NCBI RefSeq assembly: GCF_007625205.1
Contig: NZ_VMNI01000020.1
Location: 1 to 64,000, forward strand
Length of the DNA stretch: 64,000 nt
From: Denitromonas ohlonensis
GTDB taxonomy: Bacteria; Pseudomonadota; Gammaproteobacteria; Burkholderiales; Rhodocyclaceae
Direction of reading: 5' to 3'
The notes beneath the pieces were generated by a model that was not told where the DNA came from, searched no databases, and saw only the letters and a list, made by a program, of their open reading frames with translations. A program made the position numbers and the translations under genes. Positions 39,439 through 48,287 of this stretch are shown piece after piece (the stretch's first letter is position 1; every line of letters begins with the position of its first letter).

Positions 39439-40290
39439 TCAGCGCTCGGGCGAGCGTTCAAGGACGGTGAGTCGTACGTCGACGGTGAGGTCCAGCGTGG
39501 TCAGCGCTGCGGCCTTTGCGCGGCCTTCGGCGCTGGCGCGGTAGAAGTGCGGGGTCATGACCAGTAGATCAGCGATCAAAGCGTCGCCGGAGATCGTCAG
39601 CGGGTAGCGAAGTGTCTCGGTGGTGCTCAGGGCGGCGAATCCAGCCGGCGCCTGCGGGTCGGTGGCGCGTTCCGGTTTGATGGCGGGGTAGATGATCTCG
39701 CGCAGTTCGCGCAGGTGGTCGGGCCCGGCGTCGACCTGCAGCAGCTGGCCGCCTGGCTTGAGCACGCGGGCGAACTCGGCGTACACCGGAAACCCGAACA
39801 GGCACAGCACCCGGTCGAGCGTGGCGGGCAGGACGGGCAGTTTGGCGTTGCTGCCCACCACCCAGCGTGGGCGCGGGTCCTGCTTGGCGGCGCTGAGCGT
39901 GGCCCATTTCGAGATGTCGAGCCCGAGGATGGACAGGCTGCGGTCGTCGTCGGCCGCCGCGGCGAGCTGGCGCAGGTAGTAGCCTTCACCGCAGCCCGCG
40001 TCCAGGCAGCTTGCGCCGCTTGCCGGGAGCTCGGCCAGGACGGCTCGGCTCACCGCCTCGGCGATCGGCTGGTAGTGGCCGGCGTTCAGAAACCGCTGGC
40101 GCGCGGCCACCATGGCTTTGCTGTCGCCGGGGTCGCGCGAGCGCTTTTGTTGCACCGGCAGCAGATGCACATAGCCCTGGCTGGCGATGTCGAAGCTATG
40201 GCCCGCCTCGCAGCGCCAGGCGGCGCCGTCGCGCAGGAGCGGGGCGCCGTCGAGGGGGCAGGCGAGGGCGTCAAAGGCGGTGATGCGCAT
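39439..40290 (-). CDS. rlmA: RlmA-like 23S rRNA (guanine-N1) methyltransferase
   Basis: A 283-residue SAM-dependent methyltransferase. The N-terminus has the RlmA-type zinc-ribbon pattern (ACPLDGAPLL; WRCEAGHSFD) followed by GYVHLLPVQ. Motif I is CLDAGCGEGYYL, and the second methyltransferase blocks include LGLDISKWA. In E. coli RlmA methylates G745 of 23S rRNA; this protein would act similarly or on a nearby guanosine. One expected ribbon cysteine appears replaced (CPLD), which weakens the exact assignment. Confidence 0.82.
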   Translation of the reverse strand: MRITAFDALACPLDGAPLLRDGAAWRCEAGHSFDIASQGYVHLLPVQQKRSRDPGDSKAMVAARQRFLNAGHYQPIAEAVSRAVLAELPASGASCLDAGCGEGYYLRQLAAAADDDRSLSILGLDISKWATLSAAKQDPRPRWVVGSNAKLPVLPATLDRVLCLFGFPVYAEFARVLKPGGQLLQVDAGPDHLRELREIIYPAIKPERATDPQAPAGFAALSTTETLRYPLTISGDALIADLLVMTPHFYRASAEGRAKAAALTTLDLTVDVRLTVLERSPER

Positions 40291-40377
40291 ACGGTGGCTG
40301 TTCAGTGGGGAGGGGGAGGCGGGCTGCCGCCATTGTAGGGCAGTCAGCCCGCGATACCGGGATGTTGCGGCTAGGTG

Positions 40378-41022
40378 TCAGGGGCGAGGGGTGTCGGCGG
40401 GTTTTCGGGCAATGATGAAGACGCCGGCGTTGGGTTTGGGCTGCCATTGATGCGCGATCTCAAAACCGGCCGTGGTGAGGCTGTCGAGCAGGGCTTTTTG
40501 CGTAAATGCGCGCAGTTGCGGCAGGAGGCCAAAGACGGCGCCGACCGACACAAAGGCCTTGATGATCCGCATCTTGAGCGAGTCACCCAGACACATGGTG
40601 CTGCTGACAAACACGCCGCCGGGCTTGAGCAGGCGGTAGACCTTGGCGATGGCCTCATCCTTGTTGTCGAGCAAATGCAGAATGCTGTGCCCCATGACGG
40701 CGTCGACGCGCTGACCGGCCTCGTCCAGCGCGTCGATGTTGGCGAGCTCGAAGCTTATGTTGTCGATGTGAGCCGCGGCCGCTTTTTGCCGGGCGATGTC
40801 GAGCATTTTTGGCGAGATGTCGATGGCGCGAATGTGGGCGACATACGGCGCATGGGCGAGCGCGGTGGAGCCGGTGCCGCAGCCGAATTCAAGCACGCGC
40901 ATGTCGGGCGTGAACTGCTCGCGGGTGAGCTGCAGCTTTTTTTGATACGCCGCTTCATCAGCGATCGGCTGTCTGGCGTAGCGTTCGGCAATGCGGTCCC
41001 AGAATGTTGACGCGCTTGGCAT
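40378..41022 (-). CDS. Class I SAM-dependent methyltransferase
   Basis: A 214-residue methyltransferase with motif I VLEFGCGTGSTALAHAPYV, the acidic loop AIDISPKMLDIARQKA, and post-I blocks VDAVMGHSILHLLDNKDEAI and LKPGGVFVSSTMCLGDS. It resembles small-molecule methyltransferases of the UbiE/COQ5 group, with an unknown substrate. AAGGA precedes the ATG at 41022. It lies beside the rlmA-like gene on the same strand but is probably independent. Confidence 0.82.
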   Translation of the reverse strand: MPSASTFWDRIAERYARQPIADEAAYQKKLQLTREQFTPDMRVLEFGCGTGSTALAHAPYVAHIRAIDISPKMLDIARQKAAAAHIDNISFELANIDALDEAGQRVDAVMGHSILHLLDNKDEAIAKVYRLLKPGGVFVSSTMCLGDSLKMRIIKAFVSVGAVFGLLPQLRAFTQKALLDSLTTAGFEIAHQWQPKPNAGVFIIARKPADTPRP

Positions 41023-41066
41023 GGACTCTTCCTTGTGTGGCCGGGGGGGGCGTGGGCTCAGTGGGC

Positions 41067-41681
41067 TTACTGGGGCGGCGAGATCCATTGTCCGATGCCG
41101 AGCGCATTCATGGCGAGTTCGACCGAGAACGCGGCGAGGATCATGCCCATCACGCGGGTCAGGATCGAGGCGCCGCTCACGCCGATAACTTTAATGATCC
41201 GGGTCGACATTAACAGCAAGAGCAAGGTGACTCCGAGGATGGCAATGGTGACCAGCGCCGTGCCGATCTGCACCGGAATCGGATGGACATGGTTGTCGGT
41301 CAGCAGGATCACCGCGAGGATGGCGCCGGGCGTGGCGGTGGCCGGAATGGCCAGCGGGAACACGGCGATGTCGTGCTCGGGTTCTTGCCGTGGCGAGGGC
41401 GTGTCGGAGCCGAAGATCATCTTCAGGCCAAAAAGAAACAGGATGATGCCGCCACCGAGCTGGAAGGACGCCAGGCGGATGCCCATGGCGTTGAGGATCA
41501 GCTGCCCGATGACGATGGAGCCGAGCAGCACGGCGCCCGCGTAAAGCACGGTCTTGTAGGCGGTGCGCCGACGGTTCTCGGCCGACAGGTGCGCCGTGAG
41601 GCCGGTGAACAGTGCCATCGTGCCGATCGGGTCGATGGTGGCCCAGATGATGAGCGCATCCTGGCCGAGTTTTTCTAGCAT
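41067..41681 (-). CDS. MarC-family integral membrane protein
   Basis: A 204-residue membrane protein with six predicted helices. Family blocks are IIWATIDPIGTMALFTGLTA, GGGIILFLFGLKMIFG and PLAIPATATPGAILAVILL. MarC proteins were once linked to antibiotic resistance, but their role is unresolved. The start at MLEKLGQDAL is standard; a longer frame upstream has no family similarity. Confidence 0.88.
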   Translation of the reverse strand: MLEKLGQDALIIWATIDPIGTMALFTGLTAHLSAENRRRTAYKTVLYAGAVLLGSIVIGQLILNAMGIRLASFQLGGGIILFLFGLKMIFGSDTPSPRQEPEHDIAVFPLAIPATATPGAILAVILLTDNHVHPIPVQIGTALVTIAILGVTLLLLLMSTRIIKVIGVSGASILTRVMGMILAAFSVELAMNALGIGQWISPPQ

Positions 41682-41884
41682 GGTGTTTCCTTGAAGGGGA
41701 TGCGCGGCAGTGCGCGCACGATCTGTTGTTGTTGTGCCCGGCCGGGATGCGGTCGCCTGGTGCAATGAAAGACCGCGGGTTTTCGCCAAAGTGCCGCAGC
41801 CGGGTGAACTATCGATAGCGCGCGGCAATGCCCGGCAGGGCTACCTATACTGGGCTCAGACACACCCCGACCCAGGAGACCGCC

Positions 41885-42091
41885 ATGAGCGCGCATGTTT
41901 ACAAGATCATCGAGCTGGCTGGCTCGTCCGCCATCGGCACCGACGACGCCATCCGCAGTGCCATCGCCCGCGCCGCTGAAACCGTCGATCATCTCGATTG
42001 GTACGAGGTCATCGAGTCGCGCGGCCACATTGTGGACGGCAAGATCGCGCATTTCCAGGTCAAGCTGAAGGTCGGGTTCCGGCTCGACTAG
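41885..42091 (+). CDS. Dodecin-family flavin-binding protein
   Basis: A 68-residue dodecin: HVYKIIELAGSSAIGTDDAI, RAAETVDHLDWYEVIESRGH and FQVKLKVGFRLD. Dodecins form dodecamers that store or buffer flavins and protect against photoreactions; the Trp in LDWYEV stacks on the flavin. AGGAG precedes the ATG by seven bases. It lies upstream of a DUF2784 gene. Confidence 0.92.
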   Translation: MSAHVYKIIELAGSSAIGTDDAIRSAIARAAETVDHLDWYEVIESRGHIVDGKIAHFQVKLKVGFRLD

Positions 42092-42115
42092 GCCGCCGAA
42101 CGCCGGGGGCCATTC

Positions 42116-42523
42116 ATGGCGGATACCTACCGGTGGCTGGCGGATGGCGTGTTGCTGGTGCATCTGGCCGTCGTTGTCTTCGTGCTTGGCGGACTGGCCG
42201 CGGTGTTTGTTGGCAATCTCCGGCATTGGCCGTGGGTGAACGGCCTGGCGTTTCGCCTCGTGCATCTGATGGCTATCGGCGTGGTGGTCGTGCAAGCCTG
42301 GCTCGGGGCGCTGTGCCCGCTCACGGTGCTCGAATCCTGGTTGCGTGAGCAGGCCGGCGAGGCGCCCTATGCCGCGAGTTTTGTCGAACACTGGGTTGGG
42401 CGCGTGTTGTTCTACGACGCGCCGACCTGGGTGTTCACGCTGGCGTATACGGTGTTTGCGGCGCTGGTGGTGCTGACGTGGTGGCGCTACCCGCCACGCC
42501 CGGCAGGTCATCGCCGCCGCTGA
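42116..42523 (+). CDS. DUF2784 membrane protein
   Basis: A 135-residue protein with four hydrophobic helices. Conserved features are LADGVLLVHLAVVVFVLGG, the buried LCPLTVLESWLREQAG with a single Cys, and FVEHWVGRVLFYDAPTWVF. DUF2784 proteins are common small membrane proteins of unknown role. It starts 24 bases after the dodecin gene. Confidence 0.85.
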   Translation: MADTYRWLADGVLLVHLAVVVFVLGGLAAVFVGNLRHWPWVNGLAFRLVHLMAIGVVVVQAWLGALCPLTVLESWLREQAGEAPYAASFVEHWVGRVLFYDAPTWVFTLAYTVFAALVVLTWWRYPPRPAGHRRR

Positions 42524-42580
42524 ATGCAACACCCCTGTCGGCGATGGGCCGGCAGGGGGGGGGGCGACGGAGGTGTCGGC

Positions 42581-43309
42581 TTACTTTTTGGCCTTGCCTT
42601 GCGCCTCGTCGATCGCCGGATTGAGTTGCGCGGCCGGCAGGAAGCCGCCGATGCGGCTGCCGTCGGCGAGGAAGATGGTCGGCGTGCCGTTGATGCGCAG
42701 TTGCTGGCCGAGGGCGACGTTGCGCTCGATGGCGCCGGTGTCGCAGTCAGCCGCAGCGGGCGGGGCCTTGCCGCCAGCGACCCAGTCCATCCAGGCCCCG
42801 CCCTGGTTCTCGGCGCACCAGATGCGCTTGGATTTGTCGAGCGAATCGGGGCTGAGAATGGGGTAGAGGAAGGTGTAGACGGTGACGTTGTCCATGCTCT
42901 GCAGCTCGCCGGCGAGGCGCTTGCAGAAGCCGCAGTTGGGGTCTTCGAAGGTGGCGATCACGCGTTCGCCCTTGCCGCGCACATGCTTGACCGCATCCTT
43001 GAGCGGCAGGCTGGCAAAGTCGATGGCCGACAAGGCGTTGAGGCGCGCCTGGGTGATGTTGCTGCGGGTCTTGGTGTCGATTACCTGGCCGTCGATGATG
43101 AAGCTCACCGCCTCATTGGTGTAGACCAGTTCGCCGGATTTGAGCACCACTTCATAGAGTTTGTTGAAGGGCGTGGCTTTGACGCTGCTGACGGCCGGGG
43201 CGCCGATAAAGGCTTCGACCTTCTTCTGCACATCGGCTTCGCCGGCATGGGCGACACCTGCGGCCAGGGTCAGGGTGGCCAGCGCGGTGCGCAGTCGGGG
43301 GTGGTTCAT
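42581..43309 (-). CDS. dsbC: Thiol:disulfide interchange protein DsbC
   Basis: A 242-residue periplasmic disulfide isomerase. Signal peptide to about residue 22 (GVAHA), N-terminal dimerisation domain, then a thioredoxin domain with the active site CGFC (126-129) in FEDPNCGFCKRL and the cis-Pro loop GTPTIFLADG. DsbC reshuffles wrong disulfides and is kept reduced by DsbD. It lies 15 bases downstream of the UbiH-like hydroxylase gene. A run of ten G follows its stop. Confidence 0.92.
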   Translation of the reverse strand: MNHPRLRTALATLTLAAGVAHAGEADVQKKVEAFIGAPAVSSVKATPFNKLYEVVLKSGELVYTNEAVSFIIDGQVIDTKTRSNITQARLNALSAIDFASLPLKDAVKHVRGKGERVIATFEDPNCGFCKRLAGELQSMDNVTVYTFLYPILSPDSLDKSKRIWCAENQGGAWMDWVAGGKAPPAAADCDTGAIERNVALGQQLRINGTPTIFLADGSRIGGFLPAAQLNPAIDEAQGKAKK

Positions 43310-43324
43310 CCGGTTCTCCAGGAA

Positions 43325-44488
43325 TCAAAAATGTCCGCTGATGGCGTATCGCACCAACGCGTTGCGTACGACAGGGATTTGGTTGGTGAGGTTCAGTCCG
43401 ATATTGCGCAAACCCGATAAAAGGCCGTTGTCGGGTTTGAACAGGCGGTTGAGCGCATGGGTGGTGGATTGCAATAGCGTGGTTTCTTCGGCGCGGGCGC
43501 GAGCATAGCTGGCGAGCAGCGCCGCTTCGCCGGGGTCGCGCCAGGCGGGCAGCGGGCCGAGCAGTTCGGCGAGCGCCTTGGCGTCCTGATAGCCCAGATT
43601 GATGCCATGACCCGACAGCGGGTGGATGGCGTGGGCGGCGTCGCCGATCAGCGCGACGCGCGGCGCGGTCGGTTGCGGCACGCGCATCAGGCGCAGCGGA
43701 AAGGCGGCGGCCGGTGTTTCAGGCGTGAGCTTGCCGAGCGTGTGCTGACCGGCCTCGGCGACGCGCTGACACAGCGCCTCGGGAGAGAGGGCGACCAGTG
43801 CGTCGGCCACGTCGTCGGGCGCGGACCAGACGATGGAGATCATGTTATCCGGCAGCGGCAGGTAGGCCAGGATGCCGTCCTCACGGAACCACTGATAGGC
43901 GGTGTTGCGATGCGGTTTTTCGCAGCGGAAGTTGGCGACCACGCCTTTTTCGTCGTAGGGCGTGGTGGTGGCCGGGATGCCGACCTGCTCGCGCACCCAG
44001 GAGCGCGCGCCGTCGGCAGCGACCACCAGCGAGGCGGTGAGCGTCTTGCCGTTGTCGAGGGTGAGCGTGGCGGCGTCCTCATCGACGCTCAGGCCGACCG
44101 GCCGCGCCGGGCAGAGCAGGGTGAGGTTGTGCTGGCGCTTGATGGTTTCCCATAGCTCGCGCTGCATCAGGCCGGATTCGACGATCCAGGCCAGCTCACG
44201 CAGACCGCAGTCGTAGGCCGAGAAGTCGAGCTGGCCGCCGGCGTCGCCGTGGATGGCCATGTCGTAGACCGGCGTGAGGCGGGCGCTGTCGAGATGCGGC
44301 CAGACGCCGATCTGGGTGAGGAAGTCCACATTGGCGGGGCTGATGGCGTAGATGCGGCTGTCCCAGCCCTCGGGCCGGGCGGGTGGTTGGGATTCCACCA
44401 CCGCAATCTTGAGTCGGCTGCCGCGCAGGGCGGCGGCGAGGCTGGCGCCCGCGAGGCCGGCGCCGACGATGACCAGATCGAATTTCAT
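43325..44488 (-). CDS. UbiH/UbiF-family FAD-dependent hydroxylase
   Basis: A 387-residue flavoprotein monooxygenase of the ubiquinone-biosynthesis group. FAD motifs are VIVGAGLAGASLAAALRGSR, the DG block LVVAADGARSWVREQ and VALIGDAAHAIHPLSGHGIN. It should hydroxylate one position of the ubiquinone ring. UbiH, UbiF and UbiM cannot be separated by eye, so no symbol is given. It is divergent from ahpC and precedes dsbC in a likely two-gene unit. Confidence 0.85.
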   Translation of the reverse strand: MKFDLVIVGAGLAGASLAAALRGSRLKIAVVESQPPARPEGWDSRIYAISPANVDFLTQIGVWPHLDSARLTPVYDMAIHGDAGGQLDFSAYDCGLRELAWIVESGLMQRELWETIKRQHNLTLLCPARPVGLSVDEDAATLTLDNGKTLTASLVVAADGARSWVREQVGIPATTTPYDEKGVVANFRCEKPHRNTAYQWFREDGILAYLPLPDNMISIVWSAPDDVADALVALSPEALCQRVAEAGQHTLGKLTPETPAAAFPLRLMRVPQPTAPRVALIGDAAHAIHPLSGHGINLGYQDAKALAELLGPLPAWRDPGEAALLASYARARAEETTLLQSTTHALNRLFKPDNGLLSGLRNIGLNLTNQIPVVRNALVRYAISGHF

Positions 44489-44591
44489 GTGCAGAGCCTG
44501 AAAAACAGGGAGGCGGGGTATGTGCCCCGGATGGGGCTGAACGTTACCGCATTGGCGGTTTTCGGCAAAGCGCGGCGCGCAATCCTCGGGT

Positions 44592-44606
44592 ATAGGCGGT
44601 GCCTAT
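44592..44606 (+). promoter_or_regulatory. OxyR-type site upstream of ahpC
   Basis: ATAGGCGGTGCCTAT matches the OxyR half-operator pattern ATAG-N7-CTAT. A weaker second half may begin seven bases downstream (ATTTGTACGTTCAAT). It lies about 98 bases before the ahpC start, in the gap shared with the divergent UbiH-like gene. OxyR control of ahpC by peroxide is well established in related bacteria. Confidence 0.6.
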
Positions 44607-44703
44607 CAGGAAAATTTGTACGTTCAATTGGATCAATGTGCTGCGACGCAATAGGATGGCTCCAGTGCTTCAACAACACCCTCATCCACCTGGAGATAAT
44701 CAC

Positions 44704-45270
44704 ATGTCGAACCTCATCAACAGCAAGATCAAGCCTTTCAAAGCCACTGCCTACAAAAACGGCGAATTCAAGGACGTGACCGAGCAGTCCCTGCTGGGCA
44801 AGTGGTCGGTGGTGTTTTTCTACCCGGCCGACTTCACCTTCGTGTGCCCGACCGAGCTGGGCGACCTGGCCGACTACTACGAGCAGCTGAAGGATATGGG
44901 TGTGGAAGTGTTCTCGGTCTCGACCGACACCCACTTTACGCACAAGGCCTGGCATGACGCGTCGGAGACGATCAAGAAGATCAACTACGCGATGATCGGC
45001 GACCCGACCGGCACCATCTCGCGCAACTTCGAGGTGATGATCGAAGAAGAAGGCCTGGCCCTGCGTGGCACCTTCGTGATCAACCCGGAAGGCGAGATCA
45101 AGGTTGCCGAGATTCACGACCTGGGCATCGGCCGTGACGCCAAAGAGCTGGTCCGCAAGATCCAGGCCGCTCAGTACGTGGCCGCCCACCCGGGTGAAGT
45201 CTGCCCGGCCAAGTGGACCCCGGGTGAGCAAACCTTGGCCCCGTCGCTGGACCTGGTCGGCAAGATCTGA
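44704..45270 (+). CDS. ahpC: Alkyl hydroperoxide reductase subunit C (peroxiredoxin)
   Basis: A 188-residue typical 2-Cys peroxiredoxin that reduces H2O2 and organic peroxides. Peroxidatic Cys 48 lies in [20 protein letters not shown] and resolving Cys 167 in [11 protein letters not shown]. It is reduced by AhpF, encoded 218 bases downstream. The start at [10 protein letters not shown] follows a weak GGAGA. Likely induced by OxyR from the upstream site. Confidence 0.97.
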   Translation: MSNLINSKIKPFKATAYKNGEFKDVTEQSLLGKWSVVFFYPADFTFVCPTELGDLADYYEQLKDMGVEVFSVSTDTHFTHKAWHDASETIKKINYAMIGDPTGTISRNFEVMIEEEGLALRGTFVINPEGEIKVAEIHDLGIGRDAKELVRKIQAAQYVAAHPGEVCPAKWTPGEQTLAPSLDLVGKI

Positions 45271-45281
45271 TTGGCCCCCAC

Positions 45282-45321
45282 GGCCGCCGCTTACGCGGCG
45301 GCCTGCCCCCCCGAGGGGGCG
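45282..45321. repeat. GC-rich hairpin element between ahpC and ahpF
   Basis: GGCCGCCGC (45282-45290) and GCGGCGGCC (45295-45303) form a perfect nine-pair stem around TTAC, followed by GCCCCCCCGAGGGGGC, a second self-complementary stretch. This looks like a dispersed intergenic element of the kind common in betaproteobacteria. It does not resemble the other repeats in the window. Confidence 0.55.
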
Positions 45322-45433
45322 GCGAGAACGCTTGGGGCGGCCCGGCGCGTTCTCGGGCTCTCCGTCGTTGCGCTTCGAGGCGGCGACGGAAAAGCGTTGG
45401 ACCGCCAACGCCTTTCCGACACCGCTTCTCCCC

Positions 45434-45458
45434 ATGCCCGGGGCTGCCGGGCATTTTT
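45434..45458 (+). terminator. Intercistronic terminator/attenuator between ahpC and ahpF
   Basis: ATGCCCGG (45434-45441) pairs with CCGGGCAT (45447-45454) and a run of five T follows. It lies 31 bases before the ahpF ATG. It should end most ahpC transcripts and allow limited read-through, giving more AhpC than AhpF. Confidence 0.75.
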
Positions 45459-45488
45459 ACGCCCAAAATCTGACTCAGGAGCCCCGCC

Positions 45489-47063
45489 ATGCTCGACGCC
45501 AATCTCAAGCAACAGCTTTCGACTTACCTGCAGAACGTCACCCAGCCGATCGAGATCACCGCCAATGTGGACGACGGCGCCAAGTCCGCCGAAATGCGCT
45601 CTCTGCTGAACGACATCGCCAGCCTGACCGACAAGATCACCGTCTTCGAGACCCGCGATGCCGAGGTGCGTACGCCGTCCTTCGCGATCAATCGCGCGGG
45701 TGCCGACATGGGCCTGCGTTTCGCCGGCATCCCGATGGGGCACGAATTCACCTCGTTGGTGCTGGCCTTGCTGCAAGCCGGCGGCCATCCGCCCAAGGTT
45801 GAGGCCGGTGTGATCGCGCAGATCCAGGCCATCGAAGGCCGCTTCGATTTCGTCACCTACATCTCGCTGTCCTGCCAGAACTGCCCGGAGGTGGTGCAGG
45901 CGCTCAACCTGTTGGCGGTGCTCAACCCCAACATCCGCCACACCATGGTCGATGGCGCGCTGTTTCAGGATGAGGTCGAGCGCAACAAGATCCTCGCCGT
46001 ACCGAGTGTCTATCTGAATGGCGAGGCCTTTGGTCAGGGGCGGATGAATCTGAAAGAGATCATCGCCAAGCTCGACACCGGCGCCTCGGCGCGTGATGCG
46101 GCCAGGATCGCCGACAAGGACGCGTTCGACGTGCTCATCGTCGGCGGCGGTCCGGCCGGCGCGGCGGCGGCCATTTATGCGGCCCGCAAAGGCGTGCGCA
46201 CGGGCGTGGTGTCGGAGCGCTTTGGTGGGCAGGTGATGGACACCATGGCCATTGAGAATTTCATCTCGGTGAAGGAAACCGAGGGGCCGAAGCTGGTCGC
46301 GGCACTTGAGCAGCATGTGAAGCAGTACGAAGTGGATGTGATGGACGGCCAACGCGCCGAGGCGCTGATCCCCGGCGCGCTCCACGAAATCCGCCTGGCC
46401 AGCGGCGCCACGGTGAAGGCGAAAGCCATCATCCTCGCCACCGGTGCGCGCTGGCGCGAAATGAACGTGCCGGGCGAGCGCGAATACCGCGGCCGCGGCG
46501 TGGCCTACTGCCCGCACTGCGATGGCCCACTGTTCAAGGGCAAGCGCGTGGCGGTGGTCGGCGGCGGCAACTCGGGCGTCGAGGCGGCGATCGATCTGGC
46601 GGGCATCGTGGCGCAGGTCACTTTGCTTGAATTCGGCAGCGCGTTGCGTGCCGACGCCGTGTTGCAGGCCAAGCTCAAGAGCCTGCCGAATGTCACCATC
46701 CACACCGACGCGCAAACCACCGAAGTGACCGGTGCCGACGGCAAGGTCAATGGTCTGGTCTATACCGATCGGACCACGGGTGAGTCGCACACCGTGGCGC
46801 TGGAAGGCGTGTTCGTGCAGATCGGGCTGCTGCCCAACACCGACTGGCTCAAGGGCGTGGTCGATTTGAGCAAGCACGGCGAGATCGAGATCAATGCGCG
46901 TGGCGAAACCAGCGTGGCTGGCGTGTTTGCGGCGGGCGATGCGACGACCGTGCCTTACAAGCAGATCATCATCGCCATGGGTGAGGGGTCAAAGGCGGCG
47001 TTGTCGGCCTTTGACCACCTGATCCGCAGTTCGGTGTCGAGCGAGCTTGCATCGACGGTGTGA
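45489..47063 (+). CDS. ahpF: Alkyl hydroperoxide reductase subunit F
   Basis: A 524-residue flavoprotein that transfers NADH electrons to AhpC. It has an N-terminal double-thioredoxin-fold domain with CQNC (129-132), then a thioredoxin-reductase-like body with FAD motif [20 protein letters not shown], the redox pair CPHC (341-344), NAD motif [17 protein letters not shown] and the late FAD motif [15 protein letters not shown]. The length is usual for AhpF. It follows the intercistronic terminator. Confidence 0.96.
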   Translation: MLDANLKQQLSTYLQNVTQPIEITANVDDGAKSAEMRSLLNDIASLTDKITVFETRDAEVRTPSFAINRAGADMGLRFAGIPMGHEFTSLVLALLQAGGHPPKVEAGVIAQIQAIEGRFDFVTYISLSCQNCPEVVQALNLLAVLNPNIRHTMVDGALFQDEVERNKILAVPSVYLNGEAFGQGRMNLKEIIAKLDTGASARDAARIADKDAFDVLIVGGGPAGAAAAIYAARKGVRTGVVSERFGGQVMDTMAIENFISVKETEGPKLVAALEQHVKQYEVDVMDGQRAEALIPGALHEIRLASGATVKAKAIILATGARWREMNVPGEREYRGRGVAYCPHCDGPLFKGKRVAVVGGGNSGVEAAIDLAGIVAQVTLLEFGSALRADAVLQAKLKSLPNVTIHTDAQTTEVTGADGKVNGLVYTDRTTGESHTVALEGVFVQIGLLPNTDWLKGVVDLSKHGEIEINARGETSVAGVFAAGDATTVPYKQIIIAMGEGSKAALSAFDHLIRSSVSSELASTV

Positions 47064-47080
47064 TGGTCGCCAGGCGATGT

Positions 47081-47118
47081 AAACGACAAAAGCGACCTCA
47101 CGGTCGCTTTTGTCGTTT
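47081..47118. terminator. Bidirectional terminator between ahpF and PEP-CTERM gene
   Basis: A 17-pair perfect stem (47081-47097 with 47102-47118) around the loop TCAC, with A run on one flank and T run on the other. It can serve both converging genes. Confidence 0.92.
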
Positions 47119-47140
47119 CAGCCACAATGACTTGCGGTGA

Positions 47141-47926
47141 TCAGGCGGCCTTGCGGCGGCGGGCCAGGTTCAGGCCAAGCAGGCCCATACCGAGCAGCGC
47201 CAGCGATGCGGGTTCCGGAATCGGGTTGACCGGAGGAGCGCCGGTGTTGCCGATCAGGAGGTTTTCGAACATGCGCTCGTTATCGAACGCGCCCCAGGTG
47301 GGGGCGTTGTCCCAGACGTTCTGGTCGGTGATCAGGAAGACGCTACCCGGGCCAATGTTCTGGTAGGCCATCATGATGTCGTTCGGGTTCTCTTCGCCAA
47401 CCATCAGGACTTGTGCGGAACCGGACACCAGCAGCGGCGCAAACGCGGCGTACTCGTAGGTGTTCACACCATCAGTCAGCGGGTGGGTCAGGATCTGGCC
47501 GTCAGCCACCGATGCGGAGCGAAAACCCGAATCAGACACGGTGTTCACGACCGAAATGGTCGAGCCGAGCGAGGCCAGCGCAAAGTTGATGCGCGTGTTG
47601 TAAGCCGGCACGAAGGTGCCGTGTTCGCCCATGAAGGCAATGCGACCACCACCGGCCAGGAACGTGCCCATGGCGGTGATTTCTGCAGCGGTATAGTCGT
47701 TCGTCGGCTGGATTGCCCACAGCAGATTAACGCCCGACAAGTTGATCGTGTCGAGTTGGCCGCTCACGATGGTCGAGCTATGGCCTGCCAGACCGTTGTA
47801 GAAGTTGTTCAGTGTGGCGGGGCTGTATGCGTCGCTCCAGATTGCGGCAACACCCGCGTTGGCGGCGCCTGCACTCATCAGGCTGACTGCCGCGCAGACG
47901 ACGGCGACGTTTTTCTTGATCTTCAT
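47141..47926 (-). CDS. PEP-CTERM sorting-domain protein
   Basis: A 261-residue exported protein. Signal peptide (VAVVCAAVSLMSAGAANAG), a middle region rich in Gly/Ser/Asn with blocks GGGRIAFMGEHGTFVPAYNT and GSVFLITDQNVWDNAPTW, and a C-terminal tripartite sorting signal: PEP in NPIPEPASLALLGMG, a hydrophobic helix, and ARRRKAA. An exosortase elsewhere should process it and send it to the surface or matrix. The middle part looks like a glutamine-amidotransferase-type or ThuA-like fold, unproven. The start at MKIKKNVAVV follows GGGGGG. Confidence 0.88.
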   Translation of the reverse strand: MKIKKNVAVVCAAVSLMSAGAANAGVAAIWSDAYSPATLNNFYNGLAGHSSTIVSGQLDTINLSGVNLLWAIQPTNDYTAAEITAMGTFLAGGGRIAFMGEHGTFVPAYNTRINFALASLGSTISVVNTVSDSGFRSASVADGQILTHPLTDGVNTYEYAAFAPLLVSGSAQVLMVGEENPNDIMMAYQNIGPGSVFLITDQNVWDNAPTWGAFDNERMFENLLIGNTGAPPVNPIPEPASLALLGMGLLGLNLARRRKAA

Positions 47927-48006
47927 GGTGAACCCCCCTTTTTGTGTTACGTAAATTCCGGCCTTCGGTGAATGAAGTTCGGAAACCAATTGCTTGAGGG
48001 GCTCAA

Positions 48007-48022
48007 AGCATCAATCGGGCCA
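48007..48022 (-). promoter_or_regulatory. Sigma-54-like promoter of the PEP-CTERM gene
   Basis: On the minus strand TGGCCCGATTGATGCT has GG and GC ten bases apart and matches the sigma-54 pattern TGGCACG-N4-TTGCT with two differences. It lies about 80 bases before the ATG. In exosortase bacteria such as Zoogloea, PEP-CTERM genes are known to be controlled by RpoN with PrsK/PrsR, which supports the call. The 47927-48287 gap otherwise holds AT-rich sequence and no convincing gene. Confidence 0.62.
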
Positions 48023-48287
48023 GTTTCTAAATTTTATTTATAGGTGTCTGATTGTTATAGGTAAGTTGCTCTTTTGGCAGGATTCAAAAAACCATTCCGA
48101 TGAGTCGGTTAATGGAAATGTAAAAATATGCGACAGCCCAAAAAAAGCGGTCTCTTGAGGGCAAAACGGAATGCGGCAGCCATGGTGTCGGTAGCCTTGT
48201 GATTTCTGCCGGGGCCTTGGTTTGGGCGGCGCGTTGTGTCGCCATTGCCCAATGCGCGCGTGAGAGGTCGCGTCGGGCCGGGTGGGG

